A stretch of 64,000 nt of DNA, taken from NCBI GenBank assembly GCA_023634235.1, contig JAMKCF010000031.1:372001-436000 (forward strand), written 5' to 3'. The notes beneath the pieces are model-generated. The model did not search any database, was not told where the DNA came from, and saw nothing but the letters and a program-made list of their open reading frames with translations. The DNA is from Pisaster brevispinus. Taxonomy: Eukaryota; Echinodermata; Asteroidea; Forcipulatida; Asteriidae. This document shows, in pieces, positions 55,366 through 64,000 of the stretch (its first letter is position 1; each line of letters opens with the position of its first letter). The translations under genes were made by a program, and so were the position numbers.

Positions 55366-58300
55366 TATCTCTAAGGTCATCATCTCTCTCTGTAATAACA
55401 AATTTAATGTTTTCAAAGATTAATTTTGATAAATTCTTATAATACTTCTGTATCAGGCTAGGTGTTCTGAGGAATACTCAAGTCCGGTCGCTATCAAGGG
55501 CAAGAAGGGTTTTGTGCATTTTGTTTTTTCAGTGTTTAAAGTTTAAAGTCTTTCTCTGGAAAACTTCACTTCCTACTTTAATTAAGTTTTCCTCCGTATG
55601 GTGTTTTTGTTGCAAAAAGGATTGGAGAGAATGTATTCTTTCAAATCAGGAAACCTTCAAAGGAGCTTATTCTGAAACAATAACTCCTTTGCCAAATTTG
55701 TGGGATAAGCCTTCTTATCAAACTTACCCATAGCCACATGCCACAAACTTAGACCAGCCTAACTCCCCAACTATCTTCAGATCATAGGCCTAAAGGCGCC
55801 ATCGTGGGCCAGGTTTGTATCAGTTGAACAGGGAATTGGCAATAGATTTAACAGTTTTTCTTCAGTTGGTGACAGTCCAAAACCTGGTGGATGCCTCAAC
55901 ATTCTTGGGCCTACAGTCACTTGAACGCAAAATTGTTTCTTTTCTGGTGCAGATTGAGACGATGACCTTTGAGATGACATGCATCCAATCTTGAGGCTTA
56001 ATCAAAGCTTTTTGGACTGTGTGCCACCAGCTGAAAGACGGGCTGTGTCAAGTAGCCAGATGACTCTCTGCTACAAATTAAACCTGTTGACATTGGATGC
56101 TGCATGAGGATCACTCTCGGTAATGCTTCTTGGACTGTGTCAAGGCACGTTGAAGAAGGACTGTGTCAAGTCTAGCCAGATGACTCAACTACAAGATGGT
56201 CCTCTCCCAGATGTCTTCATATGCCTACAGTTAGGCGCCATCATTGTACCTGGTTTGTTAAACATTTGGTGAATCATGTAGAGTCATCTAGCTATAGACT
56301 TGACACTGTCCTTCAGATTGTGACACACTGTCCAAAAAGCACTCTAACATCCCTTCTTGAATGGTTGAACTTACACTGACGAGTCATCTGGCTATAGAAT
56401 TGACACAGTCCTTATTCAGCTGGTGGCACACAGTCCAAAAAGCGTTGATTAGCCTCAAAATTGGATGTATGTCATCTCCAAGGTCATCATCATAATCTGC
56501 TGTAGAAATTAAATAATGTTTTAAAATTAAAATCGATAATCTCTTAATGCTAGTGTCAGTTGTTCTGAGGAATATGCAAGTCTGGTTACTATCATGTGCT
56601 ATCCAGGTGGAATCAGTATTTCAACTCATTGAACATGCACACAAAGTTCCAGGTTTTGATTTTCTTTTTGAAAAATTTTTCTGAGAAACTTGACCACCTA
56701 TTTTAATGAAGTTTTTTTACCAGATATAGTTGTATGGTGTGTTTATTGCATTCTAAAGAATGAATGAGTTCTTTTAAACCAACAATTTTGAAACCTTCAC
56801 AGGGGCTAATTTATCATTCTCTCCTTTGCCAAATTTGTGGGAGAAACTTTTCTATAAAAAAAGTTTTACACTGAATTTCTTCAAACTTGCCCATAGCACA
56901 TCCACAAATTGGGACACAGCCTAAGATAGTCCTCTCCCCAGATGTCTTCATACTACATAGGCCTACAGTAAGGTGCTAATTATAGTAGCCATGGTAGCAG
57001 GTTTTGAACATTTGGTGAATCATGTAGCCATCCCTACCTCACTTGAACGGTTGAATTTGTAGCGCAATCCTTCTTAAGATGGTGGCACACATAACAAAAT
57101 CGTTAACTGGCCTCAAGATTGTATGTGTCATCTCAAAAGCCATTGTCTCATTCTGCGGTAGAAAATGAAAGGTTTTCAAAGATAAATTCTGAGAAAGTCT
57201 TTAAAAACTTGTGTATCTGGCTACTTGTTCTGAAGACTAGTCAGTTTGAGTGCTATCATCTGCAAGAAAACTCTCCTCCTCCTCCAGCTCCAATTCGTTC
57301 TTCAAATCATTAACGACATGACAAAATGCCAGGTTTTGGATTATTTTTTGTTTTTAAAATTTAACGTCTTTTTCTAAAAAACTTGACCTTTCTTCAGAGA
57401 AATTATTTGGAATGAACTTTCACAAACTTACCCATAACTGCAGCCCCAAAATTGGACATGGCCCAAGATGGTCTTCTCCTCTGTGTGTCTTCATACAGTA
57501 AGGCTCAATCATCATGGTCAAGCTTGTTTCAGTTGAAAATGTGGGGAATCACCAGGTGGCTGAAGACTTGACACTGACATTTTTTAGTTGTTGACAGTCT
57601 ATAAAGCGTTAATTACAAATGTAGCATCAACATCACTTCCCCACTTGAATGGTTGAACATGTGGCAAAGACAATGTCTCTAAACTTGTGGCACACAGTCC
57701 AAAAAGCACCCCAATATCCCTGCCACTAGAACAGTTGCAACTTGCAGTAGAGAGTCATTTGGCTAGAATTGACACAGTCCTTTCATCAGTGGCACAATAC
57801 AGTCTAAGAAGCGTTACCGTCAGTTGGCCTCAGCATCCCTATGTCACTTGAACGGTTAAATTTGTAGCAGAGAGTCGCTCGGCTAGACTTGACACATCCC
57901 TTCTAACACCGGTGGCACACAGTCCAAAAAGCATTCAATGACCCAAACATTTGATGTATGTCATCTCCAAGGTCATCATCTCAATCTGTGGTAGAAAAGA
58001 AACAATTTTCACAGATTCATTTTGATAAAGTCTTTTAGTACAAGTGTCAGTTGTCCTGAAGAATTTCTTGCTATCATGTGCAAGAAACTTCTTCCACAGC
58101 TCAAATTATTCGACATGAATATGCACACACACCATGAAACCAAAGTCCAGGTTTTGTTTTTCTTTTCTTGTTAAAAAAAATATTGATCAAAATTTGTTTT
58201 CTAGTTTTCCTCCAGCTGGTTGTATGACGTTTTTATTGCAAAATAAATGGTGTGAATGAAGGCATTCTTTCAAATTGACACTTTGAAACCTTCAAAGGTG

Positions 58301-58390
58301 CGAATTCTGGAAAAAAATTACTCCTTTGCCAAATTTTTGGGATGAACCTTTTCTACAAAGACATGATTAAAAATGATTTATTTAAAAAAC
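55366..58390. repeat. degenerate complex tandem repeat, second copy
   Basis: Same array as 13780-17010 starting from its second block; nearly base-identical except 56280-56740, which is diverged and holds about 100 extra bases (around 56330-56430). Noncoding. Confidence 0.65.
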
Positions 58391-58885
58391 TTATCAAGTA
58401 AACAGGTCCAGTTGTAAACACCACTACATAAGAGACTGCAGAACTGAGGGAAAATTTATCTCTCATTTACATATGTTTATGATAAGTTGCAACTACGGAG
58501 CTCACTTTGTTTCAGGAAAGATTTCTATATGTTTAGATTGTACAAACACAATTTTGTTTAAGCAACTTAAAGGGTTCTTAAATTGTTCACCTCAGTGGTT
58601 GGCCGATTAATCATGCTTGCTATTGTAGAATCTCAAATGATGTTAGTATTTTGACTGCTGGATAAAACTGTCTTTACTTCTCAAGACAATTGTTTGAGAG
58701 ATTCAAAAACTGATTTTTGGACACATGGTTTGTTTTCTCCTTTCAAATTTATAAATAAAATGATGTTTAGATTTGTATAAGACCCTCCAAACTTCTTCAT
58801 CGAGTTGTTGTCCCATTTAGTAGGTAGTTTCTTCATCAGTAACTTGTAACTTATATAAACCGATACATTACCAAATCTTTTGCAG
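58391..58885. other. no feature seen
   Basis: Almost identical to 17011-17516; AT-rich, probably intronic to the plus-strand gene. Confidence 0.4.
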
Positions 58886-59834
58886 GACCCCAGTCCCCCT
58901 GCTGGCAGGCATCACCTCAGCAAATAGAAAAGAAGACTTCAGCACACATACTACTTCATCATCTACTTCATCAAGAAGAAAACATGATCTGCTTTTTGGA
59001 AGAAAATTTGTCTATAAAGGTTAGCATTTTGGGGTACCTCATCAATTACCCAAAGTCAGGTTCACTATAAACATTACCTGATACACCAATACTTTACCAA
59101 ACCAATGTCATCTACAGTGTCCCATAGCTGCCATCTGTGCACAATTAGCTTGCCACAACATCCACTTTCCCAATAACAGGTTACAGACTGTGAAAAACAA
59201 AAACATAGTAGCCTGTGAAGGCCATTAAGCCTGTGGGAAAAAACTGTTAAACGCTGCGGAGAGAAAGTTAGACGCTGTTGAGAAAAGGGTTAGTTTTCTT
59301 TCACACTTACCCGGACACTCTCCACCTTATACTTCACCTGTTATACTTAACCTTTGCTGCTAAAGCTGACCTCACTTGCTTCCAGTCACTCGTCAGGGAC
59401 ATCAAAGGGAGAGTCTTCATCGTCTCTTAAGCTCCGGGTTTACTTGTGATGACGGCGTAGTTCTTAGTTTTGGTTCAAGACATTATCTTTTATTCAATTA
59501 GGGACTTGTTTTTACTGACTTGGCATCTTTGAATCAAGACTAAGTACTACACCAGTCACACCTCATACTTTACCTGTTGCCATTAAATCTGCTGACAGAG
59601 TAGAAAATTAGTCTTATTTCTAGGCCAACACTTTATATACTCTAGGCCTTTACTGTCTCACCATTCATACATACCTATAGGTACCTCTGATGTCTTTTCC
59701 CCGTTGAGGATCTGCTCTTTTTCTCCTCCTTTCTTCTCTCATCTTCTTCAGTCTCTCTTATTTTTTTTGCAGTGCTCACAAATAAGTTCCTCAGAGAAGT
59801 TATTTGCAATGAGCCCCATAAAGCTTTAGTATAA
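58886..59834 (+). CDS. second copy of the partial plus-strand spliced gene
   Basis: Exons 58886-59019 and 59773-59834 correspond base for base in position and phase to 17517-17650 and 18382-18443, with splice sites and stop (59832-59834) preserved. The intron contains a 22 bp insertion relative to copy 1 (about 59462-59483), which changes the alternative reading from the acceptor near 59394 and makes that extra exon less likely. Product unrecognised; 5' exons not found. Confidence 0.42.
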
Positions 59835-60115
59835 AAGATTTTCAGTTTGGGACTACACGGCTTTAGAAACTCATTGTTTGCAATAAGTTTACCCCCTTTT
59901 TATATTGAACTTTTATCTAAATAAGTAAGGGTTTCAGCTATGCTATTTATTTATTGTTTTTTTATTATCTACTTTCAAAGACTTAATTTGTGTTATTCAT
60001 GCTTAAAGGGAAATTTCCCATTCAAAACTGATGTAATGCTGATCCAGGAATATGTAAACATGAATTTAGCTGATCTAAATATTCTATTTAGTATTCCTAA
60101 ATCAAACATTAAACA
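59835..60115. other. overlapping 3' ends of convergent genes, copy 2
   Basis: Equivalent to 18444-18724, nearly identical; includes the T-rich stretch that holds minus-strand AATAAA motifs. Confidence 0.4.
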
Positions 60116-61944
60116 TCAATTAAACTTTGATTGGAATGGAATATTTGACTGCATTTTTGCCTCTAACACACTTATGGTGGTTGGTTTTGTGCCTAGAGTA
60201 CAAAGCACAGCAGCAGAGGGGAAAAGTGGAGAGTCTATTCTATTTTTATTTTTTTATTTATTTACTTATTTATTTGGATTTTATTTAATTTATTTCTTCA
60301 AACTATTCATCGTTCTAGGAAAATTACTAAAAATTATTAAAATTTATTATGAATGATTTAGAGGAGAATTGTGTACTCATGATCCTTCATAAACATTACG
60401 CAAAGTGAAATATAAAATCATGACAATTAAATAATAAACATGACAACTGATGACTTGAAGTATCAACCCTGACAAAAACGTCCAGTTAGACCAGTCTCCT
60501 TATTAAAAAGCATCATTGGCTTCGACCAATATGCAAATCAAGAAATGTCCAGACAGTTTAAAGCCAACTTAAAAGCAATACAAGCATGGACAACATCAAC
60601 AAGATCGCTGAACATCGTTGGAGGGGGAGGGGTAGAAGAAAACGGGAGGGACTCTGCAAGAGAACGGGTTAGATCTTCTCTTACCATTCGCAGTCTTCTC
60701 CTTGTCTTTAACTTTTAGGTCAACTCGCATTATCCGACCTCCACTATTGCACTCTAAGACTAACTTAACAATTTTTTTATTATTTTTGTTTAGAAAGGTA
60801 AATAAATAACTTATTTTATAATTAACCTCGTAGAACAACTGTTCTTTAAAAAAATCCTAATTCATAAGAGTAAGCTTTAGGCTTATGTCCATTCAATCTA
60901 TTTGTTTATCGTGTGAAAACACATGAAATTCCATCATATGTTTTCCATTGTACAGCAGTAAAATGTACATCAACTTGTTTTTGTTATATTTGTGTCTCAG
61001 GAAACCTTACTATTTTGTATTTACTGCCATAACAGTTGCTCAAGAGATTTTGTTAAAATTTAAAAATAAATAATTAAAACAATAAAATAAACTCGAAGCA
61101 AAGAGGTGAATCGCATCAGTGTATTTAAAAAGTGGAGGTCGGATATGGCAAAGTTTTCCTTACCTTGGTCCTTTGGCGAACTCCAATGTGCATCCAGCTT
61201 CATTTCATCCTACAAACACACCACATATCCATAGATCTTCAACTCCCATCTAGTCAGTCTCTTGAGCAGTTCACCTCGACAGTCCCATCAGTGTCTCTTG
61301 AAACTTCGCTGGACAGAAGCTCACTGCTGGGCTGCCTCAGTCGTCCCCCATCTCTGACTTGAAAAAACAACCAATAAACCCATCAATGCTACAGATCAAG
61401 TCCAAGGTGGAGGGGTATTTAGGTATAAAGGACACTTTAGCTTCATTTGTGAAGTTTTTGTCAGTAGTATAAACATCTCTTACAATATCCCCCTAATTTG
61501 GTCGGTTTCATGGGTGTTTAAAACAAAAAAATAGGTCACGTGACTTGCATGTGATTTATCTGCTCAAACAAGCTCTGCTTTTTGGATAACCCCGCCACTT
61601 AAAGCACTTAATCAACATTTGATCTTAATTGAGCGCTCTATTGATGGTGTGGACAATAATAATGCTGGATTGACCGATCATTCACATGATTAACTAGACA
61701 CATTAACTAGACGAGCTAAAAATGAGTATTTTGATCATTTTGTTTAGTAACATCTAAATTTGGCCGACAACTGAGACAGGCGTCAACCAATTTTACATAT
61801 TGCTAAACAAAATAGAAATTATGGAGAGAGGTTCACAAAGTCACTGACAATAACATATTTGTCAACAATACTTATTCATTAGTCAACAGAACTCATTGCT
61901 CCAGTACCCATTGTTAAAATATAGGATTTGAACTGCCTCTAGCA

Positions 61945-62141
61945 AGCGGGCAATCTCGGTGGTAGAATGGTAAAAAGACATTTGGTCTAGAATGACAAAG
62001 GTCATGGTTCGAATCCCACCCAAGTAATACGCCCGAGGATTTTTTGCACAGGAATTGGCAAAGTACCAAGCATACAGTGCTCAACACACATCGGTGTATG
62101 ATTGGTAAACAAAATAATATTCTTTATCCCCATTGCAAGTT
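61945..62141 (+). repeat. tRNA-derived SINE, second copy
   Basis: A and B boxes as in 20564-20760; B box GGTTCGAATCC at 62006-62016. Shared by descent through the segmental duplication. Confidence 0.6.
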
Positions 62142-62454
62142 TGATATCTATTTTAAAATACTCATCCGGATCTAAGTTGTTCTGAAATGAATGGTTTTCA
62201 AGATTGATTATCAAACTTACCAAGCAGTTGTTGACTCTTTGCAACCTGTATTCTCCATCGATGTTCATCCAAACAGGTCCAGCTTTAGTCTTGCACCACT
62301 CCATAGGAGAATGCTGATCTATCGGAAAATTTAGTAGGCACAGACAAATTAAACTCTCATGTAATAAATTGCAAGAAGAGCCCACTTCTGTTGTTTCAGG
62401 AAGGATTTCAATTTGCTAATTTAGCACTTGAAACTTCTCCTTTATATTTCTGCA

Positions 62455-62538
62455 GGTGTATCGAAGAAAAGTGTACTTGGACCAATTCTTTTCTTGTTCA
62501 TTAATGACATTAATCAAAGTGTTTCTAAGAGCATATAA
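62455..62538 (+). mobile_element. reverse transcriptase fragment, second copy
   Basis: Same RT motif fragment as 21074-21157 (VLGPILFLFIND), with one substitution near its end (ATTAAT for ATTACT). Confidence 0.7.
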
Positions 62539-63397
62539 GTTTTTTTGACAGGACAGGCATGGCTTCAATACAAGAAATGCCGATCCTCAGGCCTGATACT
62601 AATTCAAATAGGCAAGAGAGGCAATTGCCTTACTTGCCTCAGTAGCCCTAATAAAACTAGTCTTTAGTGCCCCTTGAAATATTTTCTCATAAGGGTGCCC
62701 TTTATCTAAGAGAAAACACGTTGGTACTCTTGCCCTTAAAAAAAAGCATCAGGCCTGAAGAAGCATTCTACTTTTGTAATGTCCAAATAAATAAAATAAA
62801 ATAAACAAACAAAATACCCTAATTTTTAACCACAGGGCCATGAAATGTTTTTAGTAATTTTTTTATTTCTGTGATGTTTAAATTGTTGAATGATCTTCTT
62901 TTCTACTGATTTAAACCATAGGGCCATATGTACAACGCACTGAGCTGATGGTTGATGTATCCTGTAGCACGATATAAAGATAAAATAATTCAAGTAAGGT
63001 GATTTTAAGAGGGGCAGAACTGATTCAAATACTGTAAAACATATCTGTTAGCGTTTAAGACCACAACGGTCTGTCTGAAGCTCCAGGCCACCCCCCCCCC
63101 CCACCCCACAAGGCGAGAACACAATCCATGATGGTGCAATACAAGGTTGGCTTGCATTCCTCTATGAAACGGTTCTCAAAGTATACTTATACATTTTGTA
63201 AATAGTACATGACGTAATTTTTTGAAGTATGAGGCCAAAGTGTCCATCTAAAGTCTATAGATAAGTATGGTTGTGACTTACCTCAACAACATGTCGTTGG
63301 ATGAATTGACTTTGGTCGTGAAGTTTTACACTGCAGTCTCGCGGCGATTCACCGGAGTTATCTCCAGCCACTCGCGGCTCAACACCGAAGTTAACAT

Positions 63398-64000
63398 TAG
63401 CTTTTAAAGTCTATACTCGGAATTAACTTCGTGGAACTCACGAGATGTACTGAGGCACTCAACAGTGAATTTAATCTGAACTGCAGTTTTAAGTAAAAAC
63501 GTTGTGGCTAGTGACAAAAATGCAAGAAGGTTCACACTTCTTTTCCTTGTCGTGTAGTGTACTTCGAAAATCTTGACCAAACCTTCGATAAAGACTCCCA
63601 GAAACGGTTCTAAAAGTGCAACAGTTATTGCCAAACTGTTTCTGAATGCACATGACTGGCCATGGTAAAAATTGCGATAAATTTACAGGTAAAGTTCATC
63701 AGAAAACGCGAAGTCCCACGTAGAGAAGAGAGATTCAGCCTACAGTCTTCCAGTCGTCCGCGACACGAAATGAATGCTACGCAGGCGGTATTTGCCACAA
63801 CAAGTACTTCGAAAAAGCACAAAACTCCTTTTTTGCATAACAAAGAATGCTCTTTATCGGGTGACATTCCATAGTGACACCTGTTCAATGAATAGACAGA
63901 ATGACTAGTTGAAAAAAAAGTCTCAATCCCTGATGGCTTAATTATTCATAATTCGGCGCTGTGAGTACATAATGTTGGAAAGTAGGCCTAAATGAAGAAA
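63398..64000. other. 5' region of the copy-2 minus gene; window end
   Basis: Equivalent to 22021-22621. No supported gene; short ORFs are open on both strands without protein features. Confidence 0.35.

Larger units (their letters stand above)
60116..63397 (-). pseudogene. second copy of the five/six-exon gene, frameshifted in exon 1
   Basis: Exons 63282-63397, 62221-62313, 61275-61331, 61164-61209, 60685-60753 and 60116-60192 keep all splice sites. Exon 1 is 116 nt instead of 117. The plus-strand TCTCCGCGG of copy 1 (about 21957-21965) is TCTCGCGG here (about 63337-63344). On the minus strand this shifts frame and gives TAA a few codons later. Other changes are mild: Ser to Asn in exon 2 (MNIDGEY) and one silent change in the 46 nt exon. 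So it is either a very young pseudogene, a base-calling error, or uses a later start. Function unknown. Confidence 0.6.
39639..64000. repeat. segmental duplication, copy 2
   Basis: Direct duplicate of 1-22621 containing gene D, gene E and second copies of the two spliced genes. It carries its own insertions (43039-43408, 44091-44410, 44901-44994, 51671-51977) and lacks the MITE at 4988. It is truncated by the window end. Confidence 0.9.

Overview
The window is eukaryotic nuclear DNA from an animal, most likely a marine deuterostome invertebrate such as an echinoderm; that assignment is inference. It is AT-rich and crowded with MITE-like inverted repeats and non-LTR retrotransposon fragments. 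It has Pol III genes, a metazoan histone-type 3' stem-loop, spliced genes with GT/AG introns, and an expanded family of LRR-Ig transmembrane receptors. There is no operon logic, ribosome binding site or phage/plasmid feature.

The main content is a local cluster of LRR-Ig receptors, each with its coding part in one exon: gene A (1-1870, minus, runs off the left edge), gene B (7204-9525, plus), gene C (29925-32194, minus, broken by one frameshift), a fossil copy reduced to its last codons (33668-33740, minus), gene D (39208-41508, minus) and gene E (47182-49500, plus). Each intact protein has a signal peptide, LRRNT, about 18 LRRs, LRRCT, one Ig domain, one membrane span and a tail rich in tyrosine motifs of the SH2-binding type (YxN, Yxx-hydrophobic). 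A/B and D/E are head-to-head pairs. Different parts of the five proteins group differently, so the genes are mosaics.

Large-scale layout: 1-22621 and 39639-64000 are two direct copies of one segmental duplication (minus receptor, about 5.3-5.7 kb spacer, plus receptor, then about 12-14 kb carrying two other genes). Identity is uneven: moderate over the receptors and spacer, close to identical over most of the right part (from about 14.1 kb / 55.4 kb). Between them lies a tandem array of minus-receptor units: about 27.1-32.8 kb (gene C), 32.8-36.0 kb (gene deleted) and 36.0-43 kb (gene D, which is also the left part of duplication copy 2). An older paralogous block fills 22.6-25.5 kb, and two tRNA-Pro-like genes sit at 26.4 and 27.3 kb.

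Two spliced genes, too fragmented for an ORF scan, were read from the right part of each duplication copy. One is a minus-strand gene of five or six exons (18725-22020) whose intron phases all agree and whose product is about 152 residues and unrecognised; its second copy (60116-63397) carries a one-base deletion in exon 1. The other is a convergent plus-strand gene of which only the last two coding exons were found (17517-18443 and 58886-59834).

All homology statements come from reading the sequence by eye; no alignment or database search was run.
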